Part shown: piece after piece, positions 28,527 to 44,392 of the stretch
Layout of the letters: every line of letters starts with the position of its first letter
Numbering within the stretch: position 1 is the stretch's first letter
Assembly: GCF_000218685.1 (NCBI RefSeq)
Contig: NW_006763296.1
Coordinates: 238,715 to 302,714 of the forward strand
DNA length: 64,000 bases
Direction: 5' to 3'
Source: Serpula lacrymans var. lacrymans S7.9
Taxonomy: Eukaryota; Basidiomycota; Agaricomycetes; Boletales; Serpulaceae
The notes under the pieces: model-generated
What the model was told of the DNA's origin: nothing
The model's input: the letters and a program-made list of their open reading frames with translations, nothing else
Database searches by the model: none
Made by a program: the position numbers and the translations under genes

Positions 28527-30677
28527 ATGAAGCGCGGCTTTTTGAACACTAGCAAGGCGCGTAGCCGTATAGAACGTTCGCAGATGGCGGCTGCATCGGA
28601 AACGGCCATGCCATCGCCACCACCACCACCACAGTCACCGCTCTCTAGCGACGTCTCGGAAGAAGAAGCCACAGAGGTAGATCTACACAAACTTCCCCCA
28701 GACATCCGAGAGGAGCTGGACGCTGGGAACGATGACCGTAAACGTATTATCTTTCGTGCTTGGCCCCGAGATTCAAGGGGAGAATACATTCCTGAAGCAA
28801 ATGATCCTGGCATAAGAGGAAAAGAGACATCAAATGGTATCGGGTACTGGGGAGCCACCCTCTATGACTTTTACCTTGTATTTCGTTCGCCTCGAAACCT
28901 CTTCCATCGGTCGGCCGACACTGGGAGCAGACTTGCGAAGGCGGTGCGGACATTTGGCGAATTCGTCGCAGCAGACGAGTTACGTCGGGCAGACGAAGAG
29001 GAAAACCCACGCCAGCTGCAACCGTATGATATTGAAAAGCTCATTGAAGAATCTGACAAAAGAATTCATGCTGGGGATTTCGACAGCTATTCCATGAGGA
29101 AAGGGAAGGCGCAAGCAAATTCATCAGGAGCCACTCAGATATCATTTGAACCTTCTTTCTTCGATTTACCCTCCTACCCTTACCCGTGGCCTTTTATCCC
29201 ATTCGCTCTTCCTGAAGATCCCCCAAAGCTACAAAAACGGCTTCCACTCCATCTTCTACCCAAGAAACTCGTCGTTCATGACCCTTGGAACGTCTTATCA
29301 GTAAGCGCTGTGCACAAAGACCATGACACACCATGGACACAAAAAAAGGACATCGTTCGGACGTACAGTCTCAGATTATCTAGCTCTGGTCAACAAATGG
29401 TTGAGGATGAGCTCAAAGACCGTAAAGCCGCAATAGACGCGTCTGAGAAGAAAGCGAGAGATGGACCCGAACTTCTGTTTATGCCAAAAGAAGAAGATCA
29501 CGGTCCAATCGTTTGCGTCGTTCCTCCACGACGTTCGCCTCCAGAGATGGTTCCAGAGGCTCATCTTTACCTATCCGCCAAACATATCCTTGGTGAAGGT
29601 AATCATTCCTTCGTATACAAGGCTGAATTGGAGCTTCCTCGCACCGTGTTGGTAGCAGATAAAAAATGTAACACGTGTGTCTTGGATGGCATGGAAGAAC
29701 TTAGGGATAGCTGTATTGCAAGTTCCTTGAACCCCAATCAAGAAACATCAAAAGGAATTTCTTCGCATAAGGACGCGGAAGTGGATTTGTCGAGCTATGC
29801 TCTCGATGAAGCAGGGTCTGTTTCTAGTGCCGGCATTATTCCCCCCTTAAAAGATTACAAAGGGCCAGCGACTATCACCTCTCATCCAAAGATTAGATGG
29901 CAACATCCTTCTTATGCACCAGGACTCTGTGAGCATAATCTACCGCGGGGGAAAGGCGTTCCTCGTACTGCCAAAGTGCGGGTTGCAGCCAAACTTTCAG
30001 TTCAGGATGACAATCATCTCGATATAGAATGCAGCAATTACCAAAAATTCCCAGCACATTTCTTTGAGCATTGGAATGGGTACAATCTAATCAAACCTCT
30101 GCGAGATCCGGTTCCGGTGGGCGCCGTCGTCCCTCAGTTCTACGGCTATTATGTTCCCGACACACCCGATGGAGGTATCGATGAAGATGCCACAGACCCG
30201 CTATCGAAAAAGGAAGAGAAGGATTCCTCGTCAAAGCATTCCCGATCCAAGTCTTCCGAAGCCCAAGAGCTTTACTTGAGCCCAATCATGCTGCTCGAGG
30301 ACTGTGGTTCCCCGATAACGCCAGAAAATCTCACAAAAGACCAGAGGAGAGAGTGTGCTTCTTTGCTCTACAAATTCCACCGTGAAGGGTGGCTTCATGA
30401 ATCTTTTGCTCTCCGTAATTTCGTGGTACAACCTGGTCCACTGACCGAGTCACCTACCGTCCGAGCGTCTAGCGATGTGTCCAGCTTCCGAATGATTGAT
30501 TTCGGGAGGTCAGTCGATGTAGGGAAGTCATCCTTCACATTTTATTCAGAGGCAAGGAGGGCTGCTCAAACCCTTCAAGTTGACAAATACGATGACGAGA
30601 TCTCATTCGCGGCGACCATAGATAGCATCATCGATACGGAAGAAGCTTCACATGAAGGCGCTAACAGCACGGAATAG
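28527..30677 (+). CDS. Atypical protein-kinase-like protein (fungal, probably inactive)
   Basis: A single 716-codon frame from ATG 28527. The N-terminal third is Ser/Pro-rich and acidic (PSPPPPPQSPLSSDVSEEEA). A conserved-looking unknown region follows (GYWGATLYDFYLVFRSPRNL). The kinase-like domain starts at about residue 352 with a glycine loop (LGEGNHSFVYKAELEL) and a Lys at RVAAKL. The catalytic loop reads GWLHESFALRNFV, so the HRD Asp is replaced while the Asn remains. The metal-binding motif is MIDFGRS. Loss of the catalytic Asp suggests a pseudokinase or an atypical enzyme. I recall related intronless basidiomycete proteins with the same HxS...RN loop, so the change is probably a family trait. 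Cellular role unknown. Confidence 0.75.
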   Translation: MKRGFLNTSKARSRIERSQMAAASETAMPSPPPPPQSPLSSDVSEEEATEVDLHKLPPDIREELDAGNDDRKRIIFRAWPRDSRGEYIPEANDPGIRGKETSNGIGYWGATLYDFYLVFRSPRNLFHRSADTGSRLAKAVRTFGEFVAADELRRADEEENPRQLQPYDIEKLIEESDKRIHAGDFDSYSMRKGKAQANSSGATQISFEPSFFDLPSYPYPWPFIPFALPEDPPKLQKRLPLHLLPKKLVVHDPWNVLSVSAVHKDHDTPWTQKKDIVRTYSLRLSSSGQQMVEDELKDRKAAIDASEKKARDGPELLFMPKEEDHGPIVCVVPPRRSPPEMVPEAHLYLSAKHILGEGNHSFVYKAELELPRTVLVADKKCNTCVLDGMEELRDSCIASSLNPNQETSKGISSHKDAEVDLSSYALDEAGSVSSAGIIPPLKDYKGPATITSHPKIRWQHPSYAPGLCEHNLPRGKGVPRTAKVRVAAKLSVQDDNHLDIECSNYQKFPAHFFEHWNGYNLIKPLRDPVPVGAVVPQFYGYYVPDTPDGGIDEDATDPLSKKEEKDSSSKHSRSKSSEAQELYLSPIMLLEDCGSPITPENLTKDQRRECASLLYKFHREGWLHESFALRNFVVQPGPLTESPTVRASSDVSSFRMIDFGRSVDVGKSSFTFYSEARRAAQTLQVDKYDDEISFAATIDSIIDTEEASHEGANSTE

Positions 30678-30966
30678 TATGTGCGTAGTTAACTGATACG
30701 CACATTTTTGAAGTCTACTAATTTTCTAAATGACTCACATACTTTTGTATTGAAGCTAGAATAAGTCTTAACTACCGGATCATCTTGCCATTTCAAAATA
30801 TGCTGTGCATATTCGGGGCTACTTGTGGCAATGACTTGCAATGATCGTATCGTTTCACGATAAAGCGCTCAATTTCTGTAAATGAATTCGATGATAAACG
30901 GAATATGTAACGATTACATGCAGTATAACAGTATCAATTGGGTTTTAATCTTCTAGATGACTCCAT
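30678..30966. other. Convergent intergenic region
   Basis: 3' regions of the kinase-like gene and of CCT5. AT-rich, with no feature recognised. Confidence 0.4.
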
Positions 30967-33221
30967 CTATTCTTCGTCTTGACCTGACACTATGACATCG
31001 TCTAAAATGGCATTATCCGTAAGCTCGTGAAGTTGTGGAAATCCAGAGGGACTTACCAATTTTCAAAACGGCACGTACAAGCTAGAACGATGAAAAAGAT
31101 TCAGGCTCCATAATAGGTTGATCGATAGAATGACTCACCTGTGTAGCAAGTAGATATTGCTGTCTTTTGGAGATTAGAGGGTCATATACAAACTGGGTCT
31201 TCATATCTATACAGTGTATCGCCTCAGAACATGCCTTGAGCGATAGAGAAAGCGGGATGCGTACCATTCTCGCCCCGACCCGAACAGTCTATGCCTAGGC
31301 GTGTGTTTTTCTCATTGACCTGTCTGCTCTTCACCTCGGTGAGCGTCTCTATAGGTGACAATCCGCTGTTCTCCGCAAGCGCCAACGGGATAGCATCCAA
31401 AGCGGATGCAAAGGCACGCATAGCGTATTGTTCGATCGATGGAATCTAGCGCAATTTGTTACGTTATAAAGTCATTAGCTGGAATGCTGATTTCCAATTA
31501 CCTCGTCTGCAGCCTTCGACACAGCAACTGAGCAGCTAATGTCGGCAGCGCCTCCGCCGTAAACAACCCGGTTATCTACCACGAGGTTTCGCACTGCGCA
31601 GATGGCATCGTGTAATGCACGCTTTGCCTCATCAACGATCTGAAAGCGATAGCAATCAGTATATCGTTTTTAATGGTTTAGGCAGCAGTGAGCTAACCAT
31701 TTTATTGCTTCCACGAACGAAAATCGTCACGGCACGAGAGTTGGCGCACTCCTCAATGACAAGCATCTTGTCACGCGTGGTGCCAAAGGAGACCTCCCGC
31801 ACTATGCCTGCTTTACCAAGCTTTTCTGCAGTAAGATCCTCAAATCGCGGCACGATACGACCCTGCGTGGCTATTGCTATGAGCTGAATAGAAGGTTTGG
31901 GTACGTCAATAAGTAGCTTTACTGATATAAGCAATTGCGCACCTCGATCTCTGGGCCACCAACCCAGCGGACAGCGGGCAATTCATTTTGCATCAGCAAG
32001 TGATTAGCCTCATCGTCAAAGCCCCACTGACAGATAACCAAGTTGGCGCCAGTATCCTTTACTTTCTTGATCATATCCGCGAACTTTTCTTTTTCGTACT
32101 CTCGCAGCTTTTTGAATTCATCCACACTGGTGATGTCCAGCTTATGCTTTGTCTTTGGGCGGGGCGGCTCAAAGGGGCAGGTGAGGATCGCAAGTCGGGC
32201 GTCGGAAACGGAACTTGGCATTTGAGGGTGTGACATGTCTTTATCGATCAATACGCCTCTGATAAGTGTAGTATCTGCAAGGGACCCGCCAACTTTGCCT
32301 TCAACTTTGATGAGGTCGAAAGGAACGTCGCGGCGTTGAAGGTCGGCCACAGTAAGTACTGCATCAACTGCTATCTGAGCAAATTGTTGGTGTTCTTTTG
32401 AGACACTGCATGACGGGATAAATGACTAAGATGTAGAAAATGATAATGCAAGGTCATCCGACGTACATTTTGCTTCCTAGACTGGTCATGGCAGTCTTGA
32501 GGAGATTAGCGTTACTATCCTTGGAGAACTCGACGCGATCTGAAATGCGGTCGAGCTGTTCCACGGCCACTGTACATGCTTTGTCAAAACCATCTGCAAT
32601 ACGGATCGGATGGATTCCTCGGTCAAGGAGAGCCTCGCTTTGTTCCAGCAATGCACCAGCGAGGACTACGCAAGTAGTACTGATCAAAACGAAAGACTGA
32701 ATGAAAGTAAAAAAACTGACGCACCAACAACGCCCGTCGTCCCATCTCCGATTTCATCATCCTGACTCTTGGAAAGCTGCACGAGGAGTCTTGCGATCTG
32801 ATGTTCCACCTGCATCTGTCCCAAGATCGTAGCACCATCGTTAGTGACAGTGATGTCACCATCTGGCGAGATAAGGATTTTGTCCAGCCCTGCACGATAG
32901 TGGTAAGAACTGTAGCACACCACAACATCAGTAGATCAGCAGTACTTACCTCTTGGACCTAACGATGTACGAATGATGTTCGCAACTGTGCGTGCAGCAA
33001 GGATATGGGACTGAGGGTGGTTTTGTGTGAAGATGACGGGTTTGATAGTAAAATGATTTACTTGCCTTGATTGCCTCGACACCATGACTCCTTGTCTTCT
33101 TTCCCTGTTCCCGCAGGATGATAAAAGGCCTTCCGTACTACAAAGACAGGTCAGTTACAGAGTTACGATAATGATTATTACGCACCTCGTCAGTAGCATA
33201 GACAGCTTCAGGTTGTGCCAT
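30967..33221 (-). CDS. CCT5: T-complex protein 1 (CCT/TRiC) subunit epsilon
   Basis: A cytosolic group II chaperonin subunit that folds actin, tubulin and WD proteins with ATP. It is read leftward from ATG 33221 ([20 protein letters not shown]) through about ten exons to TAG 30969-30967. Motifs are LGPRGLDKIL with [14 protein letters not shown] (nucleotide site), [11 protein letters not shown] (ATP hydrolysis loop), and [14 protein letters not shown] near the C-terminus. The tail ends [11 protein letters not shown]. The N-terminal text and the apical-domain sequence [10 protein letters not shown] are those of the epsilon subunit. The gene is complete and of normal size and is divergent from the PP2A gene with about 190 nt between starts. 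Confidence 0.95.
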
Positions 33222-33410
33222 TTTACAGTGCGGTTATGAAATCTGCAAAGAACGCGTCTCGCGATCTGGTATTGCGTCACGCTTCACCTGTGACAGTCGG
33301 CATATACGGCGTGACGGTGACCTAGGGTTTATTGACAAGTGCAATTGGACAGCCGCCATCTTTACGTCTCTTATCCTTGTGTCTTCATTCATTTACACGC
33401 AAAAGCAACC

Positions 33411-34827
<1,417 letters not shown>

Positions 34828-35742
34828 TTATTTCCCTGTCGCGGGTCGTATTGTACATATTGCCTGTATCGTGTACTACATGATTATTGAGCCAACACGT
34901 CACTCAATAACGTTCCTTATACCGGAGTGCCGCACGATGTTTTGTGACGAATAATAAAGCAAATTCCCTCTCGATTGATCTTGAGCATCGTGCATGGTTC
35001 TCCGGCTTGGTTTTTCCTTTCTCTTTTCATATTCAGGACAGTTTCTGTTACACGAACTCTGTAGTATGTTGCGAAAGGTGTTTTGACGACCTTTACACAT
35101 GGTCGGGGGGCACGAGCAGTTATTAAGTGATTGGGCGATCGATAGGTTCAGGAAACGGCTTTATATTGAACACATGTGACGGTACGTGTTATCAAAGCAG
35201 TGCTGGATCAACAATAATAAACAATTCCCTGCTTTGGAATATATTGCAGAGCAAAGACTCAACGGTGAATACAGTCTCCGTGGAATGGGTCTATGAGTTT
35301 ATTGAGAGACAGTAAACAAGGAATTAATATGGGGCCTGTGCTTGCCTTGTAATACAATGGCTTTGTGGCTTTGAGGGCATTGTCTGAAGACTACAACTGC
35401 CTTTTTGGGATACAATATACGCGGTGCAAACAGAGGTAAACGGAGATGATGAGGGCCACGCTTTGCCATGCGCGTTTTGTTATGCCACCGACATCCACCT
35501 TGCAAAGCCTCATATCACACAAATCACAGCCAGAAACACACATTCACACCTTGCTTTACAACCACCACCATCGCTGCAAGTATAAACCAGCCTGTGTTCT
35601 GTGAGGGCCGCCTTCTGTTACCCTCACCCGACATCACAACGTTATTTCTCTGCTAACACGCTGCCTCCGCCCTGCCGAAACGTGCTGAAAACGAGGTAAA
35701 CTCATTCTCAATACCACTGGCCATACGTCGCGTGGATAGTAC
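34828..35742. other. Intergenic region without a convincing gene
   Basis: About 900 nt between PP2A and the SUN-domain gene. Only short frames without domain signature were seen. The part near 35480-35740 is C-rich on the plus strand and is likely promoter and 5' UTR of the next gene. Confidence 0.4.
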
Positions 35743-38700
35743 ATGTCATTCTCGGGCACACCACTAGGTCAAGGCAGACGTCTCGATCACCGCACTTTTC
35801 TCAATAGGCAAAATCCCAACACCAACCATAACAACCCCAGAACTGTCAACCCCCCTACCAGTCCTCAGCGCATAATCCCAACCTCTTACGCTTACGGGTG
35901 AGTCATAAATACCATTCGGTTTTGAAAGGTTGTCTAGATAAGACATGTCCAGAGCACCCACTGCCGCTACCCGATCTCCGCCAAAGCCCTTATCGGCCAA
36001 TTCAACGCAAGAGCTGGGGCAAGAAGGCAATACAGACGAACCTGCCCTCGTACGCTACGCTCATATCAAACAGCGAGAACAAACCACCCACACTCGTCCC
36101 AGCGCTCAGTTGGGACCACGCACCATCACCTCACCACCTCGCCCAGAGAAGTGGAGTGTTAAAGACACATCAGTTAATATCGCAACTGCATTTTTACAAG
36201 CAGCATCGAGCTCTCACGAAATGCAATCCAATAATCCCAATCATTCCTGGGCCTCAGGGTCCCAAACCAACCTCAATGTACCACGAAGCACGTCAGTCGA
36301 GTATGAGAAGGAGACTCAGTCCATAAGCAATCGACGCCTTGCACCACCACCAAACAGACTGTCTCAGCGGTCTAACCGTATACCGCTTTCGAAACAGGTT
36401 TCAGTCACGCAGGTCCCGGACTCCGAAGGGGAGGATGAAGCCGTGGACGAAAATGGTCGTGCGAAGACTCCTTTTGAGCAGGTGGTAGACATCACGAAGC
36501 GCGTGCTGGCACCTGCGACGTTCTACCTGCGGCAGCGATCACAAGAACCAGCAGATCATTCAAATGTATCAAACGGCAAAGATTCCAGTTACGATTACTC
36601 TGCAGAGGAGCGTGAATACCAAGAGATGCAAGGTCAGAAGGAAGGAGAAGACCAAAATGGAGATCAGGACGCCAAAGCATCGTCTCGAAGGATAAATGCA
36701 ACACATAAGCGGAACCGGATGTCCATGGATAACAAGGCGTATCGCCCGTCTGTATCAGAAATGGAAGAATCAGAGGATGACCTCTCAGACGATGGGAAAA
36801 AGAGGAGACGGCGAGCGAAGAAGAAAGAATTGGGCGGGGGACCCCTAACAACACTTCCCGTAGCAAGTTATGGTAAGCGGAGGAGAAGAAAAGGACGTGG
36901 AAGTAATAGGAATTTAGAGGAAATAGGAGAAGAAGAACAGGAAGGGAGCAGCAGTGGTAACGAACAGGTTAGTGATCACCATGAATTAGTCTTTATCTAT
37001 TTCTTCTATTTCTTATCAACGTTACACAGCGATCAGCTCCTCAAAGGACGTCTATTCCGCGGGGTTCGGCCCCTCCATCTGTACGAGGATCTATCCCACC
37101 GGTGCACGAGACTTCGCAAGATGAGTCGATGGACGTCGAGGCTGGTCTACAATCAATACCAGAGATAGATGAGCCACCTGTGGTGGATGGGTATATGGGT
37201 AGCCAACCAGTGCCAGCGCGGTCCAAATCATTTTCAATAGGAGGACTTTTGGGTAAGCTGGTAAATAGGCTGTGGCGAGGGATAGTGGCCGTACTGCATT
37301 TTCTGCTCGACGTGTGCACTGCGGTAGCAATGCTCGCTGGTAAGGTGCTCGGGACAATCGTCGATGTGATCTTACGTCGCCCCGCGGATATGGTTTCACG
37401 TACTAATCCAGGTCCTTTTGTTCAACTGGGAAAATACTTAATGGTAGCGCTAAGCGTGTACGCCGCTTGGTATGCTCTTCGCGATCCTTTCCTCCAATGG
37501 ATACCCTCGCGCATTTCAGGCCCACCTACTTATTATGCCCCAGATACCCCAATCACGGATTTTACCGAGTTTACTGCGCGACTACAAAATATCGAAAGCG
37601 CATTGTCGGGACTTTCCCTTGATCACCAACGCTCTCGCTCGCAGCTGGATGTGGATGCTCGGAGTAACGCAGAGCTGATCAACAGGATCTTTGCTCTTGA
37701 GGCCCGTGTCAAGGAGGAAATTAAGCGTTCTGTGGAAGCGCAGCACCTCCTCCAAGCCGCTACAAGTCGAAGTCTGCAGGAAGTACGTGAAGAGATGGAG
37801 GCGGTCCAATCGCATGTCCAGGAAGTTGAGGCCCACCCGCGAGAATCTGTAGAACGACATGCTGCAGAAGTGAGCGATGAAGAAGCCAGGGGGAAACTGA
37901 AGGTCTTGGAGGAACGTTTAGGCACTGTAGAAGGCGGTGTGAAAGAGGCGCTCGAACTAGGCAAGAATTCCGTCAGGCTGGAGGCGTTGCAGCTTCTGGT
38001 GCGGCTTGGTGGAACAAGCTCTCCTCTGGTAGTGCTACGGGCTCTGGTATTACCATCAAGTCGAGCGATGGGCATGATGTCACTTCTCTCATTGGTCACT
38101 TGGTCGAATCTGCTGTCTTAAAGTACAGTCAGCAGGACGACCTCTCGCGACCCGACTTTGCCCTCCATTCCGCTGGAGCGCGACTCATACCATCGCTCAC
38201 CAGCCAGACGCTTACTATTTATCCTGCAACGTTGGGCGCACGTCTGTACGGTTTAGTTTCAGGGCAAGGAACTGCGACGGGAAGGACTCCAGTTACAGTG
38301 CTGCATCACGAGGTACATAATGGATACTGCTGGCCGATGGAGGGTACCAAGGGGTCAGTGGGTGTAATGCTTGCATACCCTGCTTATGTCTCGGACTTCA
38401 CCATCGACCACGTTTCTAAGGAAGTGGCATTTGATCTCCGCTCAGCGCCTAGAGACATGGAAGTCTGGGGTTTTGTGGATGGTAAAGATAACTTGGCTAA
38501 GGTGAGAGAGTGGCAGGCGGATAAGGCCAAACGCCGCGAGGAGGCGAGGAGGATAGCGGAAGAAGAAGGTTTGGAATATGTGGAGGAATCGGAACCGGAA
38601 TACCCCAGCATGCTCCCAACGTCGGAACCCTACATTCGCATCGCATCGTTCACATACGACATATACTCATCAAGGAATATTCAGACCTTCCCCGTATCGC

Positions 38701-38861
38701 AGGAAATCAAAGATCTCGGTATCGATTTTGGTGTTGTTGTGTTGGTTATAAACAACAACTGGGGCCGTGACGAGTTCACTTGCATCTATCGATTCCGTGT
38801 ACATGGAGAACTGATGGGAGAGATGGCTCTGCCCTATCCTGAAGAAACCTCTGAATCATAA
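35743..38861 (+). CDS. SUN-domain inner nuclear membrane protein (Sad1/UNC-84 family)
   Basis: SUN proteins span the inner nuclear membrane and bind KASH partners to link chromatin to the cytoskeleton. Exon 1 (35743-35897, MSFSGTPLGQGRRLDHRTFL) joins to 35953, giving a long basic, disordered nucleoplasmic region. Exon 3 starts at 37030. Hydrophobic stretches follow (VLHFLLDVCTAVAMLAGKVL and LMVALSVYAAWYAL), then a coiled coil (about 37580-37960). The SUN domain reads DFALHSAGARLIPSLTS, VLHHEVHNGYCWPMEG, APRDMEVWGFVDG and INNNWGRDEFTCIYRFRVHG. The frame changes between the coiled coil and AASGAAWWNKL. A weak 50-nt intron 37927-37976 (GTAGAA...GTCAG) restores phase; otherwise there is a frameshift there. 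The domain identity is firm. Confidence 0.9.
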
Positions 38862-39256
38862 AATTAGATTTAACACATTGTATATATCTCGATCCTTATA
38901 TCGGCTTTCTTAAGGGTTTCCTTACATATTTTCTCATTTCTCTACGTATTTCTCACTGGCTAGCTTTGACGTGGTTCCCATGATATCGATTATTGCAACC
39001 TGCTTTCACGTTCACGTATGTAGCTACCGCTTACTTTTTATACTTACGCTTCATCGTATCATACTCATCGGATAGATTTTTTGTGAAGCTGCGCACAATG
39101 AAAGACCGGTATCTCAGCCTATTAAAAATACAACTTTATATTGCTCCAGAATTTCCGTCACTTCAGGCTGGTATTTAACAATATTCCTCAAGTACTATTT
39201 AGTTATTCGTTCAAGTAGATCGCCGTTAGAAGTTCAGCACCCAGAATTTTGAGATT
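38862..39256. other. Convergent intergenic region
   Basis: AT-rich spacer between the SUN-domain gene and the proline iminopeptidase gene, presumably 3' UTRs. Nothing else was seen. Confidence 0.4.
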
Positions 39257-41127
<1,871 letters not shown>

Positions 41128-41433
41128 CTTGGTTGCAAAGGTCCTGTTGGTAAAACTACGATGTATGGGGGGGTTATACGCAGACAAAGATGTTCTGATG
41201 GCTATCGTGCGATGTCGCGATGAACGTCGAGAAAGCGAATTGAGGATTTCTGCAAACGGACGGTATGATCTAATCATGGTCTTTTGAGCTCCGATGTCGA
41301 ATGCTGTCAGGGACAAAGGGCCAGCGCTTCCAAATAGTAGAAAATGGGACCATGACCGTCAACAAAAAGTACACACGCGTCTTGCTTTTCTCCATACCTT
41401 TGGTCTTCACCGCACTCTGCATTCGCGTCAGTC

Positions 41434-42756
41434 ATGTCTGAGTCCCAGATATTTGAGCCCATTCCCGTCCCCGTCCTACCTGACCCCAAGCCTCTTCCTG
41501 AACTAAGTGCAAATGAGGCCATGATGTATGAAAAAGTATACCAGCATTTTGTGCAAGATGGATATGTAGTCCCAGAGCTCGAGAACGGCGAGTTACTGGA
41601 AGAGGAGAAGATGTGGCTTGTATGTTCTATAACATATCTTCACAATGTTGTGGTAAGACTGATTGATTCTGCGTCTTGTGAATTGTCTACCAGTCATATG
41701 AATGCATCCTTCGGTGAGTCGTGTTGCAACATCGTTATTGGCTGTCAATACTAACTCAATGTTTTAGATATCTTCGCGCTACGAAGTGGGACGTGAACGA
41801 GGCCATCAAACGTCTGGAGGGAACGCTCAAATGGCGACGTGAATACGGGCTATACGATACTGTTACCCCAGACCTTGTTGAGCCCGAGGTACACGCGCGT
41901 GCTACTAGCACTCTATCTCACTAACCGTTTGACTCAGGCAGTCACTGGCAAAGAGTTCATATTTGGCTACGACACTGCTGGACGACCGGCGACCTACATG
42001 ATCCCCAGTCGGCAAAATACAGAGGAAAGCCCTCGCCAGATACAGTACACTGTGTGGATGCTTGAACGCGCAATTGACCTCATGGGTCCAGGAGTAGAGT
42101 ATGTAGTGTCTCGATTATCACACAGGCCGCTTTACTCATGTGTTTGTCCCATTTCGAACACCTGTTACGGCGACCCTTTTATTATCTATAGGACACTTGC
42201 ACTCATGATCAACTACGCCGATAAAGCGAAGAATACATCTCTTAGCACTGCACGCACAGTATGGCTTATCTCTCGTCACTGTGTCCTTTTTTGACATATA
42301 CAACAGGTTCTGAACATCCTCCAAACACATTATCCAGAGCGTCTGGGATTAGCGCTGATCTTGAATACTCCATGGATGCTTTACGCTTTCTACAAGGTCG
42401 TTACGCCTTTCATCGACCCCATCACTCGTCAAAAGATGCGATTCAATCCCAAGGCGGTTGCGGATGGCATATTCGTACCAGAAATGCTTGTCAAGCAGTG
42501 GTGGGGTGGTGCTATGGATTTCGAATATGAGCATGGTAAGTACTGGAAGGGGCTGGTTGGTATGTGTGACGAGAGAAGGAGAGAGCTTTTGGAGAAGTGG
42601 AGGGAGATGGGTGCTGCTATTGGGTTAAAAGAGTGGGATGTGAAGCGGGCTGTAGAAGCTAGCACAAGCGTGAATAATGTGGAGGAATCGATAATTGTCG
42701 ACGACGAAAAAATGAGCCCTGTTGAAGGGATCCCAGGTAATGGCATTGCTATTTGA
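41434..42756 (+). CDS. Sec14-like CRAL-TRIO lipid-transfer protein
   Basis: Family members exchange phosphatidylinositol and other lipids between membranes. Starts at ATG 41434 (MSESQIFEPIPVPVLPDPKP), with about five exons. The CRAL-TRIO N-terminal helix region reads RYLRATKWDVNEAIKRLEGT and LKWRREYGLYD. The lipid-binding part follows with GYDTAGRPATYMIPSRQNT, MINYADKAKNTS, LNILQTHYPERLGLALILNT and PWMLYAFYKVVTPFIDPITR. The last part has WWGGAMDFEYEHGKYW and an acidic tail ending at 42756. The motif set is typical. Which lipid it carries cannot be read from sequence. Confidence 0.92.
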
Positions 42757-43176
42757 TTTATATTGAATTTCTATCCATCTAGATATCACGACTATTGCAT
42801 ACTCAAAATGTTCAGGCTCTTTATATACCAATATACATATACTTGATAATTTCTGATATACTCGAACCTACATGTGCCCAGATGCTGTATATTGGGCAAT
42901 TGGATACGTCGTTTTCCACAGGTATATTCACCTATTATCACTCTTTTTCGTGCATATACCGAATTTACTTGGTAATGCGGTGGATAAAGAATGGTTCGAG
43001 ACCAACTTTGAGAATTGTCTCATGTACATAGGGGCTTGAATCTCTTTTTCGTGTCTGCACACGAGCTTTTTGCATAATAGATACTCCGAGAGCCAGTGCT
43101 ATTCATACAAGCAGTATTTGATATCACATGAAAGCTAGACGGCAAATTTTCAAAGAAGAGTCTTAATTTCTATGCT
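42757..43176. other. Convergent intergenic region
   Basis: AT-rich, with several TATATAC runs. It lies between the 3' ends of the Sec14-like gene and the first alcohol dehydrogenase. No gene was seen. Confidence 0.4.
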
Positions 43177-44319
43177 CTATGCTCCCTCAACAACAAGAAC
43201 GGCTCTATATCGAACTTCTCCCTTCTCCAGTTTCTGCATTGCATCTTCGATACCTTCAAGGTTCATCGGGAATGTCTGTACGATAGGCTTGATTTGATGG
43301 AAAGCCGCAAAACGTAGCATCTTAATGTGTGTTCCACGCGAAGGTGTAATGCTTCCCTGTATGCGGATTCCATTCTGGACAAGTTCGAGGTATGGCATAG
43401 TCAGACTATCCTGCGACACCGTTAGAGGATAGATGGCAGCATTTGGAGCAAGCACGGAAAAAAATCTGATTATTGAATTTGAGCAACCGAGTCGCATAAT
43501 CCAAGATAAACGAAAACGCACAAAGGCCAATCGGGTTGAGAACTTGTGGTAACAAAAAGATGCTTCAACTTTCTTCCAATGTCAAGCTTCTTCACGTCTT
43601 TTGTAGCATAAAATTCGCTAGCGCCTAAATGCATCGCCTCTTGCTTTTTACTTTCCGTGCCAGAGAATACAACTACTTCACACCCCATTCTTGATGCAAA
43701 TTGAATTGCGAGATGTCCAAGACCCCCGATTCCAACGATACCGACCCGGTCAGTGGGCCGGACATCATGAGAGTAAAGTGCATTGAACACAGTTGCGCCG
43801 GCACACATGAGAGGCGCAGCTTCAGCTGACTGAATGGATTCGGGAACATGGAACAGGAATCGAGCTCGCCACACAGCATGCGTAGCAAATGAGCCTTGGT
43901 CAAATTCGGAAATTCCGTACATGTGCCTCTCGGGACAATGCATCTCGTTCCCGTTTAGACACTCGTCGCAATGGCCACAAGAGTCGTGTTCGTATCCCCA
44001 ACCGACGCGCTCACCGCTGTGTATACAGGTTAGTGAATACGGTGAAGTTTAGAGTGAAAACGGTAGTTTGTGATGAGTGTTTTGGAGTAGACGCTCACAC
44101 TTTGAAGGATGTAACAGTGGAGCCGATTTGCTGGACTATACCAACGCCTTCGTGACCAAGAACCATCTCTTCCGATCTATAATGTTGATCTGTACCACAA
44201 AGACCGGAATGCGTCACTTGAATGAGGACCTCGTCAGGATCAAGAGTGTCTTTGTGAGTGGTTGATTTGGTGATCTTTCCATCTTTCGATCCCTTGAAGA
44301 CAGTAAAGTCGAATCCCAT
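43177..44319 (-). CDS. Zinc-type alcohol dehydrogenase, CAD-like, paralogue 1
   Basis: A medium-chain dehydrogenase that probably interconverts aldehydes and alcohols with NADP(H); substrate unknown. Three exons leftward from ATG 44319 (MGFDFTVFKGSKDGKITKST). Catalytic zinc ligands are the Cys of GLCGTDQHYR, His-Glu of LGHEGVG and the Cys of APLMCAGATVF. Structural zinc is bound by CGHCDECLNGNEMHC. The nucleotide fold reads VGIGGLGHLAIQFA. The end is RYRAVLVVEGA. Introns fall after TSFKV and after QPDWPL, the same places as in the two paralogues at 45328-46457 and 58326-59447. Confidence 0.9.
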
Positions 44320-44385
44320 AGTTGATAGGTCGCTAAGTGACGGTCGAGGTGATGGTCGATAGCGGGGAGAATTAGAAAAGCGATG

Positions 44386-44392
44386 TTTTATA
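44386..44392 (-). promoter_or_regulatory. TATA box of alcohol dehydrogenase 1
   Basis: TATAAAA on the minus strand, about 67 nt before the start codon. Confidence 0.5.

Noticed and set aside
31615..32233. Rightward frames across CCT5
   Set aside because: Antisense shadows of a firmly identified gene.
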